A stretch of DNA of 5,021 nt from an uncultured bacterium (lineage in GTDB: Bacteria; Bacillota; Clostridia; Lachnospirales; Lachnospiraceae). The notes beneath the pieces are model-generated. The model did not search any database. It was not told where the DNA came from and saw only the letters and a list, made by a program, of their open reading frames with translations. Positions 1 to 5,021 of the stretch are shown in pieces. The stretch covers positions 1 through 5,021 of the forward strand of contig CAJMMH010000216.1 in assembly GCA_905214365.1 (NCBI GenBank), given 5' to 3'. Position 1 is the stretch's first letter. Every line of letters begins with the position of its first letter. The position numbers were made by a program, and so were the translations under genes.

Positions 1-898
1 ATGCCTGCGCTGCCTGCCCGGAATGCTCCACGCCAAGCGCAATCAGCATCTGGCTTTTCCACAGCGGAATCGTATTTACAATCACAGACTGAATCTTTTC
101 CGTCATCAGCGTGTCATTATTCTGCACCAGACGGATCTGCGGCGCCATCTGCAGCGCAACCATCCGGGTCAGCTCCAGATCATGAATCTTTTTCTCAAAC
201 CGGTCGATCTTCGCCGCGTAATCGCTGGCTGCCTGCGCGTCCTCCTGCGTTCCGGTTTGCTGTGCTTTTTCTTTCAGACCAGCAAGTTCCTGATTTCTCG
301 ACGCTTCAATTTTCTTCTTCCCTGCCAGAATATACATTGATAGCTCTTTAAAGTAATTCTGATTCAGTCCGTACATCTGATCCAGAATTGCGATATCCTT
401 CATCAGCTGGACCTGGTGCGTCTGCAGCGTATCTACAATCCGGTTTACCTGATCCTCCGCCTTGGTATATTTTGCTTTCAGGCTCCGGATCCGGTTTTCC
501 TGCTTCCGGAAAAGGCCTGCGAAAAATCCCTTATCCTCCTCTGCGTCAAAATCCTTCAGCTCACTTACTAAGCTGCTCAGCACCGTGCCGATTTCGCCGA
601 GATCCTTCGTCCGTACGCTTTCCAGCGCTTTTTCTGAGAAATCCGCGATTTTCTTCTGCGCGCCTGCCCCGTACTGCAGAATCATCGTCGTGTTATTCAG
701 CTCAATCTTTCCGGCAAACGATTCCACCTGCGCCTTTTCCTGCTCAGTCAAAAGATCCTCTTCTTCATAATGCACCGGCTTAGGCGGTTCTTTTTCTTCC
801 TTCTGGATTTCGTTTACTTCTTCTGCAAACGGTTCAAACGTCAGCGTTGGCGTTGACATTTCCAGTCCGGAATTTTTCTGTTCCATCTGATCAGTCAT
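1..898 (-). CDS. telA: TelA-family toxic anion resistance protein (partial, C-terminus beyond window)
   Basis: The frame is open from an ATG at 898 to the window edge, giving 299 codons without a stop; the family usually has about 360-400 residues, so the C-terminal fifth is missing. Residues 1-50 are acidic, Pro/Glu-rich and probably disordered. From about residue 55 the protein is almost wholly helical and charged. It carries segments I recognise from TelA/KlaA (PF05816): ILQYGAGAQKKIADFSEKAL at 73-92, GEIGTVLSSLVSEL at 101-114, and TEKIQSVIVNTIPLWKSQM at 266-284. No membrane segment or signal peptide is seen, so it is probably cytoplasmic or peripheral. The family was named for tellurite resistance and is linked in some Gram-positives to tolerance of cell-wall agents; its biochemical activity is not established. 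An AAGGG site lies 7 nt before the ATG, which favours this start over the internal ATG at 886. It follows xpaC after 15 nt, as yaaN follows xpaC in Bacillus subtilis. Confidence 0.93.
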   Translation of the reverse strand, partial: MTDQMEQKNSGLEMSTPTLTFEPFAEEVNEIQKEEKEPPKPVHYEEEDLLTEQEKAQVESFAGKIELNNTTMILQYGAGAQKKIADFSEKALESVRTKDLGEIGTVLSSLVSELKDFDAEEDKGFFAGLFRKQENRIRSLKAKYTKAEDQVNRIVDTLQTHQVQLMKDIAILDQMYGLNQNYFKELSMYILAGKKKIEASRNQELAGLKEKAQQTGTQEDAQAASDYAAKIDRFEKKIHDLELTRMVALQMAPQIRLVQNNDTLMTEKIQSVIVNTIPLWKSQMLIALGVEHSGQAAQA

Positions 899-905
899 TG
901 TTTTT

Positions 906-910
906 CCCTT
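906..910 (-). promoter_or_regulatory. Ribosome binding site of telA
   Basis: AAGGG on the minus strand sits 7 nt upstream of the ATG at 898, inside the 15-nt gap after the xpaC stop. It fixes the telA start and shows the gene is independently translated within the operon. Confidence 0.75.
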
Positions 911-913
911 CTT

Positions 914-2536
914 TTACAGCTTCCGTACGCCAGACACGCCTTCAAAGATATCCTCCATTCCGGTCAATCCGCTGTCCTGGCCGGTTTTCTTTGTCTGCGC
1001 GTGCAGTCCGTCCGCAACATACCCATCCTGCGCCAGAAGCGTCTGAAGCACCTGGATATCTGCGGAAATATCGATAGTATCCTCTTCATACAGACTGTCT
1101 AACATCTGTTCGAATGCAAAGAGGATGGTATCTAACGTCTGCTCAATTTCATGCTTTGACGCTTCCATTCGCTCTGTCTTTATCTCGCTTTTATCAAATT
1201 CGCGGTACGCGTTTACCAGCTTAATCGTCGTCGGCAGATAATAATCTGTAAACCGCTTCATGGATGCCAGCTGATCCGGACTCTTCTGCAGGCGCACATA
1301 AATCAGTCCGACAACTTTTTCAAGCTTATCCAGTTTTTCCGAAATGACCGGATCCGGCAGCTCATCATTGACCTGACGGATCGTTTCCATATACCGTCTG
1401 CCTGTCTCCATGATTTCCTTCTGCTTCTGATTCTGAGCGGTATCCGCATTATCTTTGTCCAGCCCCTGCATTTTGGTGTCATCTGCCGTTCCCGCATATA
1501 CGTCAGTCTGTCCGCTGCTGGTCTGTCCGCCGCCGTTTTCTGGGGATGCATTCTGCGTGCTGCCCGGCTGTGTCCGCTTATCCTGCCAATCCCAACCAGT
1601 CTGCCGCTCTTGCTGCGCCTGCTGTCTTTGCTGCTCCTGCTGCGCCTTTCGCGCTTCCATCGTGCGCTCCTTAGACTGCAGATACAGCTCATAGGTTTCA
1701 TCCGTAATCATCAGGCAGCTTTTTTCATCATCCAGGTGCCCCTGAAGGAAATATCCGTCCCGGATCATCTTTTCCAGATCCTTCCGCACAAACGCCTCCG
1801 AACGGCCTGCAGCACGGCTCAGCGTTTTCACCGCGCAGATTGTTTTAGTTCCAATACTCCTCACATAATTGCGGAACCGGTTTCTCCGCTGGAGGGAACG
1901 CACGCCGCCGGACAGCAGCGCGCCTCCTCCTGCCGCAACCGGCAGGAAAAAGAATAACCCAAGACTTTGAAAGACACCGAACATTCCGAGTCCCAGTCCC
2001 AGAGCCGCTGACACAAATGCCGGAATCCCGAATCCTGCCAGAAGCAAACTTCCAAATACGATTGAAACAATCGCAGATACCCGGATCGGAGCCCGTCCGA
2101 ACACAGCCGCATGGCTGATCCCTTCGGTTGTATGGTTTGCTCCCTCCGCATACGCTCTGCCCGCTTCCCGCGTTGTCTGCGTATCCCGGAATGTCTGCGC
2201 ATCCGGCTCACCACGATATGTTTCTGATTGACGGTCTGTATGGAAGGTCTGATGTGTCTTGTGTGCGTTTGACTTTTTATCAGCATACCGAACCGCCTGG
2301 TCAATCGTCCGGTTCACATATTCCTGCGCGCTGCGCAGCGCGTCGCCTGCCTTTTCCCCGGCTTTTCCCTGCACATCCGACATGGCTTCCGCCACATGGT
2401 TCTGCACCTCGTTTACCGCAAACGATATGGTATGGGAAATCGCGTCATTCAGCCCACTGAAATCGCCATGCTTCAGCGCATCATTCAACGCGTCCCTGAT
2501 TTCATCTCCGATCTGCGTTTCTTTTCTGTCACTCAT
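914..2536 (-). CDS. xpaC: XpaC-family membrane protein (5-bromo-4-chloroindolyl phosphate hydrolysis family), long form
   Basis: The 540-residue protein has several parts. Residues 1-60 are amphipathic helix (GDEIRDALNDALKHGDFSGL near 10-29). Residues 60-145 are a hydrophilic linker. Two or three membrane segments at about 150-210 are rich in Gly, Leu and Phe. A winged-helix-like stretch follows at about 225-288, with SEAFVRKDLEKMIRDGYFLQ at 246-265. Then come a Gln-rich segment at about 298-313 and a polar Gly/Ser/Thr/Gln linker. The C-terminal helical domain at about 380-505 contains LPDPVISEKLDKLEKVV and RFTDYYLPTTIKLVNAY, typical of XpaC (PF10112). The family name comes from a Bacillus subtilis plate phenotype and does not prove phosphatase activity; no phosphatase motif is visible. 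It lies between the acyltransferase (28 nt away) and telA. I chose the ATG at 2536 because MSDRKETQIGDEIRDAL resembles the family N-terminus. A TTG at 2548 would add four residues and lies 8 nt from a GGG, so the start is uncertain. Confidence 0.88.
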   Translation of the reverse strand: MSDRKETQIGDEIRDALNDALKHGDFSGLNDAISHTISFAVNEVQNHVAEAMSDVQGKAGEKAGDALRSAQEYVNRTIDQAVRYADKKSNAHKTHQTFHTDRQSETYRGEPDAQTFRDTQTTREAGRAYAEGANHTTEGISHAAVFGRAPIRVSAIVSIVFGSLLLAGFGIPAFVSAALGLGLGMFGVFQSLGLFFFLPVAAGGGALLSGGVRSLQRRNRFRNYVRSIGTKTICAVKTLSRAAGRSEAFVRKDLEKMIRDGYFLQGHLDDEKSCLMITDETYELYLQSKERTMEARKAQQEQQRQQAQQERQTGWDWQDKRTQPGSTQNASPENGGGQTSSGQTDVYAGTADDTKMQGLDKDNADTAQNQKQKEIMETGRRYMETIRQVNDELPDPVISEKLDKLEKVVGLIYVRLQKSPDQLASMKRFTDYYLPTTIKLVNAYREFDKSEIKTERMEASKHEIEQTLDTILFAFEQMLDSLYEEDTIDISADIQVLQTLLAQDGYVADGLHAQTKKTGQDSGLTGMEDIFEGVSGVRKL

Positions 2537-2564
2537 GTTTCTGCACAACTGCCTTTCCCGGCTG

Positions 2565-3635
2565 TCATTTCAGCCTCGCAATAATTTTTTCCTCAATCTG
2601 CTTTACCAGCACTCCTAGCAGAATCATCACAATCAGATCCAGCAGAAACAGGAGAAGAAGCTCCTGTTTCCGGAAGTACACGTCGGAAAACCACTTGTTC
2701 CATCCCTGAAGCACCACATGATGCACCAGATAAATCTCAAAGGAATACGTACTCACCTTCTTCAGCACCGCAATCAGACGCGTTCGTTTGGACAAAAACG
2801 ATTCAAACGGAATCACCAGTAAAAAGACTGCAAGCGAAAGCAGCGTAATCCGGAATCCGTTCGGAATCGGAATTCCTACCGGACAGAACACAAAAATAAG
2901 AACAACCGGTATGGAAAACCAAAGAACCCGCCGGTCAATCCGGTTCCACCGTGTAATCAGATACATACCAAGCAAAAATTCATAGATTTTCACAAAGAAA
3001 TTCATATGCACCGGCGTCTGAAACGGGTATACCAGAATCAGCACTACATAATAAATGGTCGCCGCAAGCATGGTAATTCTGCTGTTCTTCTCCATACACC
3101 AGCGCAGAAGCGGAAACAACAGGTACATCAGAACCAGACATCCAAGGAACCACTCGCCGATTCCCAGGCTGAACGTAGCCCCAAAGAGGCTCATATACTC
3201 GTCCATGCCCGCAAGGGTAAATACAAACCGCCATGCCGGAATCCCCTCCACATACGGCAGCCTCTTTTCTGTGATAAACCGCCAGCACAAATAGCCAAAA
3301 TACACCAGATAAAACGGGATCAGAATCCTGGTCATCCGCTTTTTATAATAAGTTTTCAGATCAAACCTGCGTCTTGCCGAAAGCATCAGCCCCGCGCCCG
3401 ATACTATAAAGAACAGACTGACACCAAGCGTCGCAATGTGCATGTTCGCATTGGCATAGCTGATTCCATGATCCGGAAATGAATACAGATTGCTGATTTC
3501 CAGCTCAATCATAAAATGATACAGAATAATGCAGGCAAATGCAAATGTCCGCAGTACATCCAGAAACACCAGATGCTTTTTCCCGGCTTCTGCTGCCTGT
3601 GTCTGCAATCTCCCCGTTACTTCCCCTGATTTCAT
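2565..3635 (-). CDS. Membrane acyltransferase, acyltransferase-3 family
   Basis: The 356-residue protein is strongly hydrophobic, with about ten membrane segments and no signal peptide, as in the acyltransferase-3 family (PF01757), whose members O-acylate surface polysaccharides, peptidoglycan or lipids. Family marks are: LDVLRTFAFACIILYHF at 25-41, with His40 in the position of the conserved first-helix histidine; LGVSLFFIVSGAGLML at 70-85; the basic patch RRRFDLKTYYKKRMTRILIPFY across 88-109; GEWFLGCLVLMYLLFPLL near 160-177; and YSFEIYLVHH at 297-306. The acyl donor and target cannot be told from sequence. An upstream ATG at 3749 would give 394 residues, but it lies inside the -10 box of a strong promoter and has no ribosome binding site. 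The ATG at 3635 has GAGGA 8 nt ahead, and its product starts shortly before the first helix. It is probably the first gene of an operon with xpaC and telA. Confidence 0.92.
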   Translation of the reverse strand: MKSGEVTGRLQTQAAEAGKKHLVFLDVLRTFAFACIILYHFMIELEISNLYSFPDHGISYANANMHIATLGVSLFFIVSGAGLMLSARRRFDLKTYYKKRMTRILIPFYLVYFGYLCWRFITEKRLPYVEGIPAWRFVFTLAGMDEYMSLFGATFSLGIGEWFLGCLVLMYLLFPLLRWCMEKNSRITMLAATIYYVVLILVYPFQTPVHMNFFVKIYEFLLGMYLITRWNRIDRRVLWFSIPVVLIFVFCPVGIPIPNGFRITLLSLAVFLLVIPFESFLSKRTRLIAVLKKVSTYSFEIYLVHHVVLQGWNKWFSDVYFRKQELLLLFLLDLIVMILLGVLVKQIEEKIIARLK

Positions 3636-3643
3636 ACGTTTTT

Positions 3644-3648
3644 TCCTC
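3644..3648 (-). promoter_or_regulatory. Ribosome binding site deciding the acyltransferase start
   Basis: GAGGA on the minus strand, followed by an A-rich 8-nt spacer, precedes the ATG at 3635. The other in-frame ATGs upstream (3749, 3662, 3650) lack a well-spaced site, so this one decides the start. Confidence 0.75.
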
Positions 3649-3675
3649 ATCCTCTCCGTCATTCTGCAGACTTTT

Positions 3676-3705
3676 GCGCTCTCAATCTTTCCTGATTGTT
3701 TGCGC
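3676..3705 (-). promoter_or_regulatory. Hairpin in the 5' leader of the acyltransferase operon
   Basis: In the transcribed leader, GCGC-AAA-CAATC pairs with GATTG-AGA-GCGC around an AGGAAA loop. This gives an inner 5-bp and an outer 4-bp helix, separated by a symmetric purine AAA/AGA internal loop. It lies about 30 nt upstream of the ribosome binding site and is not followed by a U-tract, so it is not an intrinsic terminator. A role in mRNA stability or translation control is possible but unproven. Confidence 0.4.
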
Positions 3706-3744
3706 CTCCGCCCAAAATAACCTGTCCATAATCTGACTGAAATC

Positions 3745-3773
3745 ATCATAGCAAATTTCTATGTGACCGTCAA
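3745..3773 (-). promoter_or_regulatory. Sigma-A type promoter for the acyltransferase-xpaC-telA operon
   Basis: TTGACG (3768-3773) and TATGAT (3745-3750) on the minus strand are separated by exactly 17 nt. Each hexamer differs from consensus by one base. Transcription would start near 3738, giving a leader of about 100 nt before the ATG at 3635. The promoter sits just after the esterase stop codon at 3790-3792, so the operon need not depend on read-through from the esterase. Confidence 0.82.
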
Positions 3774-3789
3774 GAGAAGGACACCTGCT

Positions 3790-4611
3790 CTAGAATGTGT
3801 TTGAAAAAGCCTCCAGAAGCCACGCAAAGCCTTTTGCCATCCGGCGACGCGGTTCAAAGAAATGATTGCCCGGATTCCACTCCAGAATACTTGAAACCTT
3901 CTGATCTGATCTCTGATCCAGCATCTCCTTGGTTTCCCGCAGCGCGTCTCCTACCTGCGCCATCACTGGATTTCCTGCTTTTTCCTCTTTCCTGCCCAAG
4001 CTCAAATACACGCAGCCTGACCGAACCGGATGTTCTGCCAAAAACGGAAGCCATCCCGGAAACCACACAGAAGGAGAAACGGCTGCTGTCCCCTGAAAGC
4101 TGCTGCTTTTGCAGGATGCCCACAGAGCAAACAGTCCCGCCAGCGAATATCCTCCAATTCCAATCGTTCCATTACTTTTCATTCCATTACTTTTCGCTCC
4201 ATTGCTTCCATTTTCATTCCTTTTTTCAATGATGCCAGACGCTAACGCCGGGAACTGGCTCATCAGACCCGGAATCAGACTCTGCTCCAAAAAATCCAGC
4301 GTATCCTGCGCATGACCTGAAAAGACCTGTGTTCCGCGTACTGCCGGCGCGTACCAGGGGGACAACTGCGCGTTCCAGTCGGTAACGCCAACTCCTGCCA
4401 TCAAAAATGGCTGCGCATTTCCTGACACGTCAGAATTTTTGGATGTTTTTGACGTAAGCGCGCAAACCAGCTTGACTTCTTCCCGCAGGCAATCCAGTTC
4501 AGCTTTGTCCATGAACTGAATGAAAAGCGTCTTTGCCTGGAAATCTCCGGCTAGATGATATTCCCAACCGTCCAGCTTTCCGGTCTGTACTCCGCACTTT
4601 CTCTGGTTCAT
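3790..4611 (-). CDS. Alpha/beta-hydrolase-fold esterase (putative esterase family)
   Basis: The 273-residue protein has no signal peptide or membrane segment, so it is probably cytoplasmic. Ser156 lies in a GGYSLAG nucleophile elbow (153-159). A candidate acidic residue is in SLGRKEEKAGNP (Glu209 or Glu210), and the likely catalytic His250 is in EWNPGNHFFEP. Serine, acid and histidine come in the order expected for the alpha/beta-hydrolase fold, and the layout resembles the putative esterase group (PF00756-like) that includes siderophore and formylglutathione esterases. The substrate is unknown. Upstream, FLMAGVGVTDWNAQLSPWYA (69-88) is conserved-looking and probably lines the pocket. Residues from about 132 to 148 form a low-complexity Asn/Gly/Ser/Lys insert encoded by a 15-bp tandem repeat. 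The ATG at 4611 is preferred because AAGGG lies 7 nt ahead; the in-frame ATG at 4617 is only 1 nt from the same site. It is flanked by the tRNA terminator and the acyltransferase promoter, and no terminator is seen after its stop. Confidence 0.87.
   Translation of the reverse strand: MNQRKCGVQTGKLDGWEYHLAGDFQAKTLFIQFMDKAELDCLREEVKLVCALTSKTSKNSDVSGNAQPFLMAGVGVTDWNAQLSPWYAPAVRGTQVFSGHAQDTLDFLEQSLIPGLMSQFPALASGIIEKRNENGSNGAKSNGMKSNGTIGIGGYSLAGLFALWASCKSSSFQGTAAVSPSVWFPGWLPFLAEHPVRSGCVYLSLGRKEEKAGNPVMAQVGDALRETKEMLDQRSDQKVSSILEWNPGNHFFEPRRRMAKGFAWLLEAFSNTF
4166..4210 (-). repeat. 15-bp in-frame tandem repeat within the esterase gene
   Basis: Three adjacent 15-bp units lie at 4166-4180, 4181-4195 and 4196-4210. 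The first two differ at one base, and the third has diverged. Each encodes five residues, giving SNGTI-type and SNGMK/SNGAK blocks, so copy-number changes would keep the reading frame. The run ends a few residues before the nucleophile elbow of the esterase. Confidence 0.75.
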
Positions 4612-4618
4612 TTTCATT

Positions 4619-4623
4619 CCCTT
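4619..4623 (-). promoter_or_regulatory. Ribosome binding site of the esterase
   Basis: AAGGG on the minus strand lies 7 nt before the ATG at 4611 but only 1 nt before the ATG at 4617, which favours the shorter protein by two residues. Confidence 0.65.
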
Positions 4624-4697
4624 CTTTCTCCATTTTCACTCTTCTTTCTCTTCACCTGTCTGCCGCATCAGCCGCAGCCGTTCCATATAATTAGCTG

Positions 4698-4710
4698 TTG
4701 GACGTTCCAA
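4698..4710. promoter_or_regulatory. Small inverted repeat upstream of the esterase (possible operator)
   Basis: TTGGA-CGT-TCCAA is a perfect 5-bp-arm inverted repeat about 90 bp ahead of the esterase start. An AT-rich stretch with TTATAT on the minus strand lies just downstream of it (about 4685-4692), but I see no well-spaced -35/-10 pair. It could be an operator or part of a weak promoter; chance is also possible. Apart from this and the terminator, the stretch between the esterase and tRNA-Arg holds nothing I can support. Confidence 0.25.
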
Positions 4711-4747
4711 ACTCACACTGGTTAGAAAGGGGTGCACCGTATATAAC

Positions 4748-4777
4748 ACAAAAGGCACCTTACTTTCGTAAGATGCC
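4748..4777 (-). terminator. Intrinsic terminator of the tRNA operon
   Basis: On the minus strand GGCATCTTAC and GTAAGGTGCC form a 10-bp stem (one G-U pair) closed by a GAAA tetraloop and followed by TTTTGTGTT. It starts 11 nt after the 3' end of tRNA-Arg, so it ends the tRNA transcript and separates it from the esterase. The other strand has no T-run after the stem, so it acts in one direction. Confidence 0.9.
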
Positions 4778-4787
4778 TCTCTGAACA

Positions 4788-4861
<74 letters not shown>

Positions 4862-4864
4862 ATA

Positions 4865-4937
4865 TGGGGCCTATAGGGCTCGAACCTATGACCCTCTGCT
4901 TGTAAGGCAGATGCTCTCCCAGCTGAGCTAAGACCCC
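4865..4937 (-). tRNA. tRNA-Val (anticodon TAC)
   Basis: The 73-nt cloverleaf has a GGGGTCT/AGGCCCC acceptor stem, a GCTC/GAGC D stem, a TCTGC/GCAGA anticodon stem around loop CTTACAA, and an ATAGG/CCTAT T stem with loop TTCGAGC. The anticodon TAC reads valine GUN codons, mainly GUA and GUG. The discriminator is A and CCA is not encoded. Only 3 nt separate it from tRNA-Arg, so the two are cut from one precursor. Confidence 0.97.
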
Positions 4938-4953
4938 AAATATAAAATTGTTT

Positions 4954-4971
4954 TGTTGGCTTGCACCAACA
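4954..4971 (-). other. Hairpin in the tRNA-Asp/tRNA-Val spacer
   Basis: TGTTGG and CCAACA form a 6-bp stem with a 6-nt loop, starting 2 nt after the tRNA-Asp discriminator base. An A-rich rather than T-rich run follows, so it does not look like a terminator. It may affect 3' processing of tRNA-Asp or be incidental. Confidence 0.35.
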
Positions 4972-4972
4972 G

Positions 4973-5021
4973 CGACCCGAAAGGGGTTCGAACCCTTGAC
5001 CTCCGCCGTGACAGGGCGGCG
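4973..5021 (-). tRNA. tRNA-Asp (anticodon GTC), 5' part beyond window
   Basis: The 3' 49 nt of the gene are present: anticodon stem CCGCC/GGCGG around loop CTGTCAC (anticodon GTC), variable loop, T stem AAGGG/CCCTT with loop TTCGAAC, acceptor 3' strand TCGGGTC, and discriminator G, which is the expected base for tRNA-Asp. CCA is not encoded. The D arm and 5' acceptor strand lie past the right edge, as must the promoter of the tRNA operon. Confidence 0.93.

Noticed and set aside
1..783. Plus-strand open frames of 100-130 codons (1-351, 23-340, 388-783, 462-770)
   Set aside because: They lie antisense to telA, whose minus-strand frame is continuous and matches a known family. Their products are Ser/Pro/Arg-rich with no recognisable domain.
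1600..1680. CTG/CTC-rich run resembling a trinucleotide repeat
   Set aside because: On the coding strand it is CAG/CAA-rich sequence for the Gln-rich linker of XpaC, too irregular to be called a tandem repeat.
1303..2304. Other-frame open frames inside xpaC on both strands, including 1303-1701 and 1861-2304 minus and 1610-1957 plus
   Set aside because: Shadows of the xpaC frame; composition is Arg/Ser/Cys-rich and no domain is visible.
3006..3482. 158-codon plus-strand frame antisense to the acyltransferase
   Set aside because: Basic, His/Gln/Lys-rich product with no family likeness, opposite a clear membrane-protein gene.
3774..3792. Possible terminator after the esterase
   Set aside because: No stem followed by a T-run is found between the esterase stop and the -35 box, so read-through stays possible.
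4686..4691. TATAAT on the plus strand
   Set aside because: The hexamer 17 nt upstream (CCGCAT) does not resemble a -35 box, and no plus-strand gene follows it.

Overview
The window looks like ordinary chromosome from a low-to-mid GC Firmicute. A gut-type Clostridia member such as a Lachnospiraceae species is my best guess, from protein style, AAGGG/GAGG-type ribosome binding sites, tRNA genes without encoded CCA, and an xpaC-telA gene pair like xpaC-yaaN of Bacillus subtilis. The exact organism cannot be told. Every supported gene lies on the minus strand, so the region is read from high to low coordinates.

Layout in the direction of transcription. (1) 5021-4748: the 3' part of a tRNA operon, with tRNA-Asp(GTC, cut by the window edge), tRNA-Val(TAC) and tRNA-Arg(ACG), closed by a strong intrinsic terminator. 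(2) 4747-4612: a gene-free stretch of about 135 bp with a small inverted repeat and no convincing promoter. (3) 4611-3790: an alpha/beta-hydrolase-fold esterase with a GYSLAG nucleophile elbow, preceded by a 15-bp in-frame tandem repeat. (4) 3789-3636: a near-consensus sigma-A promoter and a leader of about 100 nt containing a hairpin. (5) 3635-2565: a polytopic membrane acyltransferase (acyltransferase-3 type). (6) 2536-914: a long XpaC-family membrane protein. (7) 898-1: a TelA-family (toxic anion resistance) protein that runs off the left edge.

Genes 5-7 are 28 and 15 nt apart, with no terminator seen between them, so they most likely form one operon driven by the promoter at 3745-3773. 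XpaC and TelA are a recurrent Firmicutes pair associated with envelope or toxic-agent tolerance. Joining them to a surface-modifying acyltransferase suggests a cell-envelope role, but that is inference. The esterase has no visible terminator and may read through into the operon.

I found no mobile element, CRISPR array, phage gene or defence system. The points most worth a second look are the acyltransferase-xpaC-telA arrangement, the repeat next to the esterase active site, the enlarged XpaC protein, and the promoter that overrides the longest-ORF start of the acyltransferase.
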